64,000 bases of DNA from Callaeas wilsoni (lineage: Eukaryota > Chordata > Aves > Passeriformes > Callaeidae), in the NCBI GenBank assembly GCA_013398955.1, contig VWPU01002903.1, forward strand, positions 1 to 64,000, read 5' to 3'. The position numbers and the translations under genes are program-made. How positions within the stretch are numbered: the stretch's first letter is position 1; every line of letters begins with the position of its first letter. Below the pieces are notes generated by a model. That model made no database searches and was not told the origin of the DNA. It saw only the letters and a list, made by a program, of their open reading frames with translations. Shown one piece after another: positions 22,328-34,400 of the stretch.

Positions 22328-22438
22328 GTAAAGCTTCACAGCCCACTGTGCACACAGAGCAGGTGGAGGGCGGGCAACCCTTGCAACAAGCAGGAAGGTT
22401 TTGCATTTGCTAATTAGCTGTTTGTTATGTTTATAAAC

Positions 22439-22837
22439 CATAGAATAGTTTGGGTTGGAAGGGACCTTAAAGATCATCCAGTTCCAACTCCCCTGCCATG
22501 GACAAGGACAGCTTTCACCAGACCAGATTGTTCAGACCTCCATGCAGCCTGGTCATGAATATTTCCAGGGATGAGGCATCCACGGTTTCTCTGCGCACCC
22601 TGTTCCAATGCCTCACTACCCTCAGAGTAATGATTTTTTTTCTAATATCTGATCAAAACCTCCTCTCAATTTGAAGTCATTCCCTTTTGTCCTATCACTA
22701 CATACTGTTGTAAAAAATCCCTGTCCAGCTTTCTTGTAGGCCCCCTTTAGGTACTGGAAGGCTGCAATTAGGTAACCCTGAAGACTTCTCTTTTCCAGGC
22801 TGAACAATCTCCATTCCCTTACCCTTTACATGCAAGG
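22439..22837 (-). mobile_element. CR1 LINE fragment, antisense
   Basis: The plus strand starts with the reversed 3' end ('tagaatagtttgggttgg', then 'agatcatccagttccaac' at 22471-22488). It continues through 'gggatgaggcatcc', 'accctgttccaatgcctcac' and the 'tcctaatatct'-like block, to the reversed ORF2 tail ('cttctcttttccaggctgaac' around 22785-22805). The element therefore runs on the minus strand and is 5'-truncated at about 22837. It keeps a readable piece of ORF2 (separate entry). The 3' end is well preserved, suggesting moderate age. Confidence 0.93.
22622..22807 (-). pseudogene. CR1 ORF2 C-terminal remnant
   Basis: A 61-codon frame on the minus strand reads through the conserved C-terminal tail of CR1 ORF2: FSLEKRSLQG, then IAAFQYLKGAYKKAG, then CSDRTKGNDFKL. 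In intact CR1 this lies downstream of the endonuclease and reverse-transcriptase domains of ORF2. Here neither catalytic domain is present, because the copy is 5'-truncated. The frame also breaks in the part corresponding to the '..RLDIRKKFF' tail. It is a non-functional fossil, and its methionine start is incidental. Confidence 0.85.
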
Positions 22838-25800
22838 TTTTTAGAACCACTACAAGCACCACAATATGAGGTATCTTTGCATTGGTTATAGCAGAACAGC
22901 ACTTGGAAAAAAAAAGTTGCTGGTCAGAGCTCCCGATGGGGAATGTTCAAAAGAACATACCAGGAAGCTGTAACTCTTGCTTCCTTAACGATAATGTGCC
23001 TTGTAGGCATTTAGTGATGGCTGCAACAGATATTAATAAAACAACATCCACACACTGCCACTACATGATCTGTCCTCCCATTTTGATCTTCCACAAGGTA
23101 GGTGCATGGTCATGAAGCCAAAAGGTTTGGGGAAACAGATGAAAAAATCGCAGAGCAAAGCCATTTACAAGCGTTTGCTGTGAGGCAAACACATGGAGAA
23201 CAGAAATCCTGTGCCTGAGAGTCTCCTGCACACAGCTCACACAGCCACTGTCACCTGGCGAGGGCATGAAGGTGTCTCAAAGGGACACCACAAAGGGAGT
23301 GATCAGCAGCCAGCTTTGAAAAATCCAGCTTTGGAGCTGAGATGTGCTGATTATAGATTGCTGTGGTCACTGTCATAGTGCTGAAGACCTAAACACACTA
23401 CTCTTCAGGATAGGCCTTTCTCTTGCTATTGCAAAAGCCATCATCTTTTAAAAGAAAATACTCTTTCAAGACAATTTCATTTTTTGAGGCCTGACAGTGA
23501 GCAAGCAAATCAAGCAAATCACCTTTATTCATGCAGTGATTAGTCCAGACAAAATGAGAAGAAAACAGAAATAAAAGCTGTCCTTCTGGGCATCTTCTTT
23601 ATCATTCTCCATAATGGATCTTAAAAAGAAGCAAAAAGAAAAAAAAATATAACTCAAACATCAAAAAAAGTGAATACCAGCTTAAAATATCTCCCTTGAA
23701 TAAGGAAAGGTATCAAATCAATTGTGTGGCAATACAAAACTTCTAGAAAATTCAGTGTTCATATGTTAGCACAATGTAATATATTAATATTGACCTAAGG
23801 TAGTATTGAAACTACTTGTAGATGAAAGCAACTCTTCCATTCTCATAGTAATGTGTTTTATCTGAAATAAAGGACATCAAGGAAGGAAGCTAAACAAGGA
23901 AAAAACCAAACAGTTTCGGGGGGTTTATGGACACATAGGAAAAGAGTCAGTGGGGAAAATCTCTACTACTGTAGGATTAGCAACTAATAAGGTATGGCTG
24001 AGGGACAGGTGGGAAATCCAATAAGAGCAATATATCTTATGTTTTTTTTCCAGGAATGACATAAAAACAAATAGCAAACACTGTGTCATGGAGCAATTGT
24101 TTGTGTATTACATGGTTTTCTCTCACTGGCTCTTGCTCTTTTTAGATTGTCTTTAGAGTTTGGCATCACACAGTGTTTGGTATGCTGTGGAAACAGCAAA
24201 TGGGAAACTGTTGATCCAGTTAAACATTAACGATTTATAGGCACTTAGCAATTAAGTAGATTGATCATTTTGGTGCTATTTGTAAAGCAGCTGGAAGACT
24301 TTAGGGATGTAACGGAAAAACCACAATTGAAAGCACTCCAGCTCCCCATCTTCTTCAAAACAGCTGCTTCTTTTCATTCAGGAACTTTGCATGTCTTGCT
24401 AAAATTTCCTATTGCTTCGCATATTTTGTGAAAAGCATTTATTAAATTATAATATCTTCTGTGGTTTTTTTTATTTTTTATTGAAAATACAAATTGCCAG
24501 AAATTTACAGCAAAATTCTACACAAATGGATAAGAGCAAGAAATCACACATGAGAATTTGCTCACAAGTTGTCTCTCACCTTGTTTCATAGGTGCTGGTG
24601 TGCTACCTTCAATGACTAACATTTAAAAAATTAGCAGAAAATCATCTTCTGGATACCATGGTTTGGTTTCACAGGAGAAACATCATGGTGATTAGCTCTC
24701 ATGTAAGAGTGCATGTGTGTGGTCAGTGGAGGAGGGGAAACAGTGTTCCTCCCTGCACATATCTCCAGATGTTCAAAACAACGGGAGCCATCATCTCTAG
24801 CATCAGCACAGATGCTACAGTACTCAAAGCACAATTTAAAATAGAAAAAGACTGTTATGCATTTCCAGAAACAGTGAAAAGTCATAAATGTTGTGAATGT
24901 AGGGGCTATATTGCTCCAGGACATTCCCCTGCTGCCTCATCCACTGTTTTCTTCACAGCTACATTCCCAAGCCCTGCCCTGTAGCCCCCTCTGTGGAAAA
25001 CCAGCACCAAAAGAATGAAATCCATGGAAATATACAGCTTTTATAAGATGTTAGGCAATTTAGCTATTAATAACACTTGGTGTCACACCTTCAGGGAAGC
25101 AAAATGCTACTGAAGGGGAGCTAAAATAGGCCAGCTTCTACTCAGTATGGCTACAAGCGCTGCAGCTGGCCGAAGGCAGCCCTACTGCAACTCACTTCTC
25201 CAGAATAATAGTGCTCTTTAAACTATCTCTCCAAGATCTCTGTTTCCAGTGATTTTGCTGTCAGCAAATTAAAAACATTAAAGAGACACAGATAATATAC
25301 TTGTGGTAATTTGAATGCTATTTCACGTTAATTAGCCAGGTCAGCCTTGCTGCAACACTTGAATTAATTGTGGGAAAGTGGTTTCATCAGTTCACTGCTA
25401 GGTAGCACTGACAGAGCTGTTCAGCAACTAATCCATCATTCAGAGACAGAGGCAGCATTTTGAAAGAAAGATACGAAGCTTCAGGCATTGCTTTTTCTCT
25501 GTGACCCACTGATGGAGCCTGTTTTTAGTATTAATGTTTTATTAATGAAGATGATAAAGGAAAGAGACATTTACGGGAATGCCTGGACTTGGGACTCCTA
25601 GATCTCTCTATCATCATCCATTTCCCAAAAGGACAGAGCACTTGTCATTCCAAAGCTGTCTGTGCTTCTCTGGCTAACACAGTGCCCACGGTCACACAGG
25701 CATTAGGTACGCTGTGTGCCATGCAGCAGTGCTCCCCTCCGTACCTCCACTCCCACCAAACTCGGTGCAGAAGGAGAGCATCAGTTGTGACGTTGCTGTG

Positions 25801-26720
25801 AGGCAAAACTCGTTAGCAAAAGTATAAACCACTATAAAGTTATTTTCTCACTTTGTTCTTCAAAAATGCTGCTTGGAAGGCCCAGTGACAACCTGCTTAG
25901 AGGAGAAAAAAAGGAGCATTTGTCCTTTCTGAATATAGTACAGCACACATACGAATACACTTCTTAGATATGAAGGATTCCTTCTTCTCTCCAAAAGTAA
26001 TTTATAAGAGTTTGCTCTCTATAAGTCAGATACAGCTGATTAAGAGGAGTTATTGTTAGCATAAAAATAATTTTCCTTGTCATGACAAAACTTATTAAAA
26101 TACTGTAAGGAACCACAGTTTGCTGCCATTGGTTAGAAATATTTGTCATACAAAAACAGACAATTAATGGAGATGTGAAAGTGCTTCATATTGATCCCAG
26201 GCCAACAGTTTATTATTACCCAGTTTTCAGGGCAGTTTCCTCAACAGAAGTCAAATTGAACAAGACATTCCCATTGGATTAGCCTACTGGATCATTTTCT
26301 GACTGTTGATACAACTCACTGTAGATGTGTTTTAAATATCAGCAACATTTTTATTCTATTTATATACCACATCATTAAAAGAATAGTTTAGGTTTAGATG
26401 TAGCTTTTTGATGTAACCAAAGGAAAAACAGTAAGCCAATAGAAACAGTCCAACCTAGCTGATAACACTTTTAGGCCCATGACCTCTAAGTGCAAAATGT
26501 TAAAAATAAATAAATAAACAGTAATAACTGTCAAGACTTTTTTTTTTCTGGTTAGGCAGTGTGCAATTGTTTTGCTTTTTTGATGCTCCCACTGAAGGTA
26601 ACATATGGCCATACAGGAAAATCTGCCAATGCAGTGCACAATGCATCCACATCTTTTCTCCCTATCACAATATTTAAAACAAAACAAAACTAGTTCTTCC
26701 CTCAAATACAAGATCCTAGT
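22838..26720. other. Non-coding stretch, no gene recognised
   Basis: AT-rich sequence without recognised repeats or exons. Overlapping opposite frames at 24631-24984 are typical chance pairs. A short near-tandem 'aagcaaatc' appears at 23508-23522. No RNA gene seen. Confidence 0.55.
26502..26519. repeat. (TAAA)n short microsatellite
   Basis: About four TAAA units in an A-rich context. Ordinary low-complexity DNA. Confidence 0.75.
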
Positions 26721-26730
26721 GTATCTGCCA

Positions 26731-26758
26731 CATTCCCCCCTGCACCCCCCCCACCCCG
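26731..26758. repeat. C-rich tract 1, G-quadruplex potential on the minus strand
   Basis: Runs of C6, C8 and C4 are separated by short spacers ('cccccctgcaccccccccac' core). The minus strand is correspondingly G-rich and could fold into a G-quadruplex. It is low-complexity, and its function is unknown. Confidence 0.6.
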
Positions 26759-26826
26759 AGAAAGAGAAACAGCATTTTAATCCCTGAGAAAAAAAGATTA
26801 TTTTCAGTGTGGAGCCAACATGTATG

Positions 26827-26840
26827 GTTGCTATGGTGAC
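26827..26840 (+). promoter_or_regulatory. RFX X-box-like site
   Basis: 'gttgctatggtgac' matches the RFX X-box layout (GTTGCC/T, two bases, GGTAAC) with one deviation in the right half. RFX factors control ciliary and neuronal enhancers. The site lies between two C-rich tracts. It is a prediction from the motif only. Confidence 0.3.
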
Positions 26841-26924
26841 ATAACAGTTGGCTAAATTCAATACGTTCTCCCTATTATATGGTATTTTGTTTAAGAAATC
26901 ACTACTTAAAGAAAAAAGCTCTCT

Positions 26925-26950
26925 TCCCCCCTTTCCCTTCCCCCCCCCAG
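26925..26950. repeat. C-rich tract 2, G-quadruplex potential on the minus strand
   Basis: Runs of C6, C3 and C9 separated by TTT and TT. The minus strand could form a G-quadruplex by using the long run twice. It lies about 200 bases from tract 1. Confidence 0.6.
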
Positions 26951-27535
26951 TCATTTAAAGGTACTCGACAGGCTTATTACTGCACTGATCACTGTGACAC
27001 AATCACCTTGACGTGAAGCCCATTCTTGAGGAAATCCACAATAAGCACCAAGAATAACCAGGGAATAAGCTGTAAAGACATATGACACCTTGCATTCTCC
27101 CTTTACCTTCCCCTATCTTATCTGATGCATTCCTGAATCCTTAAACACTAATGTGTCTTTGCAGAGGCTATTTTTAACACTTCAGCTACCTAAGCAGCTG
27201 GATTTTCCCCCCTCACTACGTTTTCCTTTTCTGACATTTTTCAAATAAGTAGAATTCCATTTTCAGCTATGCAGAAGTTTAGCCACAGTGGAATCATTTT
27301 GAAACCCCACAGTAACTTGTGTAATGTTCGACATCGCTAGGACTGGGAGCTTTTTAGAGTCACTAAAGGCAGTTTCCACTTCCCAAATAAGAAAAGTATT
27401 AAGGCTTACTAAGGGAGTTTGAAAAAAAATCTGATTGAAGTAGATGGGAGGTCACTTTAGTCCCATAAATACGTCTGAAATGGCCATAAAAACAGTGAAA
27501 AATGGATATAGTTAATATGGAATCAGAGAAATCTC
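26951..27535. other. Non-coding stretch, no gene recognised
   Basis: AT-rich sequence between the C-rich tracts and the next CR1 copy. It contains one consensus-like MEF2 word, 'ctatttttaa' near 27168. Nothing else was recognised. Confidence 0.5.
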
Positions 27536-27965
27536 AGCACAGGAGAGACATGGACTTGCTGGAGCTGAAACACCTCTCCTATAAAGAGAGGTTGAGAAAA
27601 TTGGGGTGGTTCAGCCTGGTAAAGAAAATGCTCCAGGGAGACCTCATTGTGACCTTCCGGTATTTAAAGGAGGGACTTCAAGAAAGATGGAGACAGAAGT
27701 TTTAGAAGAGCCTGTAGGAATAGGACAAGGGGTAATGGTTTAAAATTTAAAAAGGGTAGATTTAGACTACAAGGAAGAAATGTTTTACAATTAGGGTGGT
27801 GAAACACTGGAATGGTTTGCCCAGACAGGTGCCCCATGCCTGGAAACATTCAAGGTCAGGTTGGATGGGACTCTGAGCAATCTGCTTGAGTCGAAGACAT
27901 CTCTGCCCATGGCGAGTAGGTTGGACTAGATGACTTAAAAGCCCTTTCCAACCTTTCTAAATAGC
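27536..27965 (+). mobile_element. CR1 LINE fragment, sense
   Basis: Reads in the CR1 sense direction: 'ggagagacatggacttgctgg' start region, 'cacctctcctataaagagag', 'gttcagcctgg'-like block, 'ggacaaggggtaatgg' near 27724-27739, 'gtggtgaaacactgg' and 'gaaacattcaaggtcaggtt', ending in 'ggttggactagatgac' and 'ccctttccaacc' near 27940-27956. A short internal deletion joins 'ctgctggag' directly to 'ctgaaacacctctcc', skipping the usual 'gtccag...atgatcaga' block. The terminal TTCTATGA units are worn away. Confidence 0.93.
27540..27705 (+). pseudogene. CR1 ORF2 C-terminal remnant
   Basis: A plus-strand frame (open from 27502) reads RRDMDLLE, then LKHLSYKERLRKLG, FSLVKKMLQGDLI and FRYLKEG. These are recognisable pieces of the CR1 ORF2 C-terminal tail. 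The frame stops at 27705, where intact elements continue for several dozen more residues. The reverse-transcriptase and endonuclease domains are absent. It is a fossil piece of the surrounding CR1, not a host gene. Confidence 0.85.
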
Positions 27966-28213
27966 ATCTAGTGTGTTTGTTAAAGCTTTAAGAAGCTGGG
28001 TGTTAGATTGCTAATGGTTCAATCTTAAAACTGAGCCTTTTGTGCCCTGTCTCATCATGCAACCAATCTCTAGAAACTCCATAATAAAAGTACAGAGAAC
28101 AAGGGCACAGAGTATCTCCACCTTGCAGGCAGAGTGAAATGGTGGTCTCTGTGCAGCACCCTCAGACAATTATGGCGAAGCTGAATTTGAGCAAGACTTT
28201 TACATAGGCATAT

Positions 28214-28470
28214 AGTGATAGACAAGGGGTAATGGCTTTAAACTGCATGAGTGTGTCTTTAGATTATGTATTAGGAAGAAATTATTCACAATGAAGACAG
28301 TGAGACACGGGAGCTGGTTGCCCAGAGAATAAATAGATGCCCTATCCCCAAAAGTTTTCAAGGTTGGATGGGGCTTTGACAAACTGGTCTAGTGGAATGT
28401 GTTCCTGCACGTGGTGAGAGGGTAGAGTTAGAGGATCTTTAAGGTTCTTTCCAACCCAAATCATTCTATG
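28214..28470 (+). mobile_element. CR1 LINE fragment, sense, short
   Basis: A second, separate CR1 3' piece 250 bases downstream of the previous one and in the same direction. Blocks in order: 'gataga caaggggtaatgg' (near 28218-28235), 'ggaagaaattattcacaat', 'gttgcccagagaataaatag', 'gtctagtggaatg', then 'ggatctttaaggttctttcc' and 'cccaaatcattctatg' at the end. Both this copy and its neighbour contain the 'gacaaggggtaatgg' block, so they are two insertions and not one split element. Non-coding. Confidence 0.9.
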
Positions 28471-31400
28471 AAAACTGCAGATATTAGCAAGATGTAGGTT
28501 TTTTTACACATGCAGAGACAAACACTGAAATCCGGGAGTCTCAGACATGCACCTCCTTTTTAGCCCTGTCCACCCCTTGTTGCCACTCATGGAAGCAGGT
28601 TCCGGGTTTAGTGATGGCCTTGAGCCAGCGCTGGGAGAAAGAAATTGTTCCACTTCCTCATCCTGCTTTTGGAAAAGAAATACTCTCAGAACTGATGATC
28701 TTTTTGGGGTCAGGGAATAAAGCCTGAGCTGAGACAAGCCTTGCACTGTCTCTGCAGCATCTCAGTATCCTTAGGGGTTCCTTTCAGCTTTTGTCTTTTG
28801 CTTCTTATCCTTGCTATTCATTCATCATAAAAATAGACAAGCTCATATTTTAATGACAACTTGAAAGATCTCTTTTCCTCTCTTTCTAGCCAAGGACATT
28901 GGATTCAACTCAAAATACCCTTTCAAAATGTTTTCCCCACTTAAAACCTCACTGAGCTTTTAATGCACACTTAAGAAGTGCTAAAAAATGTATTTTATGC
29001 AGCAGTTGAAAATTATGCTAATCCTGACAACCAGCTCCCAAATTCAAATTGTTGCAATAATAGAACTGTGTAAATTTATATTGTAAGAATGCTTCTCCCA
29101 TCAACGTGGCAGTACAACAAACTCTCATCTAACCAAGGGAAAAGGTCTCAATAAGATGTACGGCTTGCAATGGTGGCAAGCCTGAGGCCATTAATATGCC
29201 AACTTTTTCAATTCCACTTTTATTTTTATTCTAAAGTCATCTAGTTAAGTTGACAGTAAAGAAAACAAAGCACACAGGTAGACAGAATTGTAAGGTATTT
29301 TAATGTAAAAAAAAAATTTCAAGGTTTTAAAAAGGATTGTCTGCTACAAATCTGCAAAGCAAATCTGAGACTATCATTTAATGTGTTAGTGTTATTTGCA
29401 TTCAATTATTTGCACTAAACCCTCACTGACTGATGCCTGGCAGAAGAGATTTATTTTGTGCATCAAAGGATCTTCCATTTGGAGTCTACAATGAGCAGAT
29501 GGGAGAAGCTGAGAGTAATAATCTTTTTCTTCCAGTGTACCTAAATAAGTCACCAGATATTGCTTGGTGTTAAAACAGAATGGAGCTAATGCCATCTATA
29601 GATATTACTGCATTTTCTATGCTGAGAAATACTTAGGAAGTTTTGACAGTAGTTTGGATACTACCAAAAAGTCCTTTCAGGATCCTGGTCTTTACTGTGG
29701 AATAAGGTAAGTTTTAAAAGACACACACTAATGGCATCAATAAACTTTACTTGATAGGTACCATAGCAACACCACTACCAAACTCTGATGAGCTCTGGAA
29801 GGTGTCAGAAACATTTCAGCAGTTTTATTGAATTTTCAAAACAGATTTACAAAGGTTAATACACGTCAATTATTTACTTGCAAACCCTCTCAAGGTTGCT
29901 GGGTTTTGAAGCATGTAATTGATGGAGGACCGTGAAAGTGGAGGTTTCATGGACTGGCTCAGCTAGATGGCATAAACATGCCTGAGAGGTCATAGCCCTT
30001 CCTTAGGGAGAAAGTCCTCCAAAACTTTGGGCCAGGGACCTTACTAGCAGCTCACAATATTAGACAAAGTCTTTAAGTTGCATCATTGCTGCTGATTTGA
30101 GTCCTTTTAGGTAAACCTAGCTTGAAAATGCAGTCACATGTAAAAGAAAGTTGAAACCACCAAGATGAATGGTTTTGGTAGGAGATGAACTGTGCAAGTG
30201 GAAGTGCAGGAACAAAGATGGAAGAACCAGGAAGCCAATACCCGAGTTAAACACCTGTGTGAATGGTTGAAGAAGACAGCAAGCAATTACAGGCAGCTTT
30301 CATAAATTCATCACCAAAATAGAACCCACATTCCTTTCTACTCTTTGCCTGCCCTTAGTTCACCTTTTCTTTTGCTGTACTTGGCCTCATATCCTCATTC
30401 ATCATCTTTTTTCTTCAGAGAAAGACTCAAAACCAGTGAAGGCCCAGTACCAGCTGGCATGAAAGCAAGCCCATTTCAGAAGAAGCAGTACTAGGATGAC
30501 TACTGAACACTGGGAGCTTGATTTTCCCAAAGAAAAGAAAATGAGAATGACAAGCTTAAAATTACTGTAAAATATGGATGTGCTTACTGAATACCCGTGT
30601 GCTTTCTTATCACTATGTGCTTTTGTTGGGTTGTGGCTGTGCTTTTTTTTTTTTTGAATCATGACTCTTCTAGATTGCCTGTTTAGAGAAGACACTGCAG
30701 CACAAATTTTAAAATAATTTATGTGCAATGGCATTGAAAGATTTAACAAAGAGCTCTAGGAAACCTTGATTTCCAAATAATTTTTGTCAAGACACCAAAC
30801 ACACAAAGAAAAACAAACTCTGCCCAACATTTACAAAAGCAGAGCATCTGTTTGTCTCACTAAGTAGAAGAAATAAAATATTTTTTTGCCCATAGAGAAG
30901 AAAAAAATTTAGAGGAATTGCTTTGGATTTGGTCCAAAAAGAAACCAAGAAGGTTTCAGGAGCTTCCTCCAACCCCACAGTTCTGAAGAGACCTGCTTAG
31001 CTAGTGTTGAAGTTTCTTAGAATCTTAAAAGTTTTAGCTCTGCACAGACGTGAAAGAATAACCCCAATACCAAAGCAGCTCAGTGCTCAGCCATACCTAA
31101 ATCTAATTAAGGCTCAACATTTCTGTGCCCATATCTCTGACAGCTTAATCCAATAAAACATACTCAGATTGGTACTACTGTACACTAACAGGATTAGTTC
31201 TTCTTGCCATCAAGCACATTTTACCTAAGGATGACTAATGCCACTCTACCTTCTGAGCACATTTTATGAGAAAGGACCCTTTCCACTGACTTACTGAAGA
31301 GGAGGAGTTTGTGAAGGTGCAAGATATCAGGAAGGGTTTTCAGGCAGGTGTTCCAAGTCAACAGAGATGTGGTGTCTTGAAGTATGATTCAGACTCACGT

Positions 31401-34400
31401 CACTCCATAGACTTGTGATCAAGGTAAGGTACCACAGCGACCTTGGATGACTTTAATTTCAGAGGGCTCTCAGGTCTTTGTGCATCCCATCTTCTCTGCT
31501 AATGAGTTTGGGCACCTGAGCTCAGCCTCACTTGGTGCTGTTCCTGCTTCAGCACCCTAAACTTCACCTTTGTTTGTTCTAGCCCTTCCGTTTCCATTGC
31601 AAACTCAGCAGTTTTCTCAAAAAGTGCAAGCAAAGTTTGAAAGCCTGAAATCAAATGTCACAAATAGTCCTTTGGGCCACAACACATCTCCTGGAAGAGC
31701 AGTGAAAATCAAAACTTGCACAACAGAGCATTTAAAACAAGCCATATGCACATTCCAAAGAGGGTGTGAGGATATTTGAAGCACAGGCACATACAAGTAT
31801 CTGGGACCTAGGTAAGCTTGGTCATTTCAGTGCAGCTCTGCAAGGTGAGGGTTTTTGCAGCTTTAGGAAGGAACTCTGAGCTGAGGAGCTCAGCATATCA
31901 GCAACACAGCTTTCATTTTAAAAAAATCCAAACTACATTTGAAAGAATGTACTACCTGGAATAGATCCTCTTTTTGAAAACCTTGAATGTGTATGTAACA
32001 AGGAAATAAGTTGCTATTTATAAAGCTTCTCCTGAATACCTTGATCAAATAGGTATTGATGGATTGCTGAGACAAATATTTCTACCCTCTACATTTTCAC
32101 CTGAATTCTACAGCTTATACATGAAAAGCCCCACAGGATGAATACATTCCCAAGTTTCAGCAACACTCAATAGTGGTGCATTTTGCATTACCTATGATCA
32201 TCTGTCCTCATCTGCTTGATTGCTAGGTTTAATCTTGAAATTAAAATGCCTAACAAAATTTCAAAGATTCACATTACGTTCCACAGCATGGTGGTGGTTT
32301 TTAATTTTTAAATAACTTGCCTGTAATGCTGTGACTCAGAAGAAGTGTGAATGACAGAAGGAAACTTATTAGATTAAAAACAGTTTGTTGGAGAGAGTAG
32401 GGAAAATGAATTCACCCACAGGAACAGGTCCAATGTTTTATTTTATTAGCAGAGATTCAGGAGCCTTCTTCCCACTCCACTCTCCAGCTCATGCACTAAT
32501 CACTGTTGTAAGGAGCCATTCTAGTCAAGGCCATACAAAGCCTGAATAAGGATTAAATTTGTCTCAAATAACATAAGAATATTCCCAAAGTTGAGTTCAG
32601 TTTAGGTTACAGCTTGAGGAAATCCATTCACCTCTGGACCTTCCAGAAGGTGGGATTTTCCCAGCTTTTATCGTAGAAGTCCACTGTGGAGATAGGTCCC
32701 CAAAAGCGCTTTGCCGTTAGGTACTCAGCAACCCTTCTCAGTCAATGCATAGCCTGGAGTACCTTAGCAGATTATTACAATCCCCTATATCTACTTTAAA
32801 CATTTTAGTCAGAACTGCCAAAATCTTGGACATACCAGCCACACACTTTGAGCATCTGCCTCCAGGATCCATTAATCAGGTTTTTTCCTAGTTCCACAGC
32901 TGAAGCAGGAAGGTGTATTTGCACACCCCAAAGCGAGCCCTGAACAGAGTACAGCTGAAGTAAAAGATAGTGCCCTTTTACACTCAGTGCACAAGCAGCT
33001 GAAGCCATCAAAGTCCCCGTCACAAAAGTCACATTTTTCTCAGGAACATGAAAGTTTGCATCGCTGACCTGCCAGCACACTATGAGACATGCCCTGGGAC
33101 CGCCTACACACGCTCTGCCCTTCCACACATCCACACAGGATATGCACAGGGAAAAGTTTCTAAGTCCACATAATACTTGTGTCTGAACAAGTAACAGCAG
33201 TTATCATCATAGCCCTGTCATGCAGGGCTAGACCTAGACTGTGGCAAGGTTTTTTGGCATTTGAAAGGCAAACTGCAGTGGAAGAAAAGGTCGTAGAGTG
33301 GATGTCTAGCATTGCTCAAAGGGGGGCCAAAGGAAAAGAGTCTCTCAGTTTTAGGGAAGGCAAAACCTGGCAGTTGCTGGGAAAATATGAGGTGATGGTT
33401 ATTAGTGCTGAAAAGAAAGAAATAGCAGAAGGTTGGACCAAAGAGGGCTACATAGCAGTGCTGAGTTTAATTATAAAAAAAAAATCAGTTGTTAGTGATT
33501 CAAATGTATTAAGTATTTCTTGACATTTTCACAATTTCTTCCACTAGAAGTGTTCCTCGGACATGAACATACTGATATTTATCAAAAGAAAGCACACTTT
33601 GATCTCTCACTAGATCTTGAAGACCCATCTGCCATTGCAAAGACATTAAAGCACACATGCAGAAAAGGGCAAAGAGTAGGAGATACTGAGCAGGCAGAAA
33701 GACAAGTTTATTTGGGCAAAAGAAAGACCTGAGCTAGAAATTTCTGTGTCCTGGGATTGTGTCCTGATATACCAGGATATTCAGTAATTCAGTGATAAGG
33801 GAAGTGATTCTTTAGTGGCTTTTTGTAAGGAACAGGCCAGTTACACTGTTCAAGGAGAGGTCCCAGCTAGCAGGTGCACACAGAACAGGCAGTTCAGCAC
33901 CTGGATTTATGTGATGAACTTACAGCCAAATTGATATCAATTTCTGGAGGCATTGACTCAGTCTTACCAGAGTATCTTGTTGAATATAACATAAAATGAT
34001 CAATTAAATAGAACAGTTCAGCATATTATTATTAGAAGAAATAGCCCTATATGAGTTAGCCCAAAGAGAAGTTTAAGGTTCTTGAAAAGAGTGATTTTAT
34101 TTCTACTGATTTCTCATCACTCAAATTTCACTCAGTGTTTAAAATAAAATTTTTTTTAAATAAAAAAACTACTTAATGAAACAATTTGCTTTGGTTTTCC
34201 TTTGCAGAACTGTCACACAATATAGAAATTTTCTTAACAAGAAATCTGAACATCCAAATCTAGCTATAGAGAAACTTTAAAATATACATATTTTCATTAA
34301 ATCAGTTTAATTATTTTGCTGTCTCAAGAGAAAACTTTTTTTACTAATTACTTAAAATTTTGATATTAATTTCGAAAAAGGAACAAAAATTCAAGATTTT

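Noticed and set aside
22005..22406. 133-codon minus-strand frame in GC-rich DNA
   Set aside because: GC-rich DNA has fewer stop codons, so longer frames are expected. Multiple overlapping frames exist and none has a domain.
26394..26954. 186-codon minus-strand open frame, the longest in the window
   Set aside because: No recognisable domain; the sequence is rich in residues expected from A/T- and G-run translation; about one frame of this length is expected by chance in 64 kb of DNA with this composition.
32805..33523. Pair of roughly 110-codon frames on opposite strands, considered as a divergent gene pair
   Set aside because: No promoter, splice or domain evidence, and their codon content is unremarkable.
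33885..33910. REST/NRSF-like half-site 'ttcagcacctgg'
   Set aside because: Only the left half matches; the required right half (GGACAGCGCC-like) is missing.
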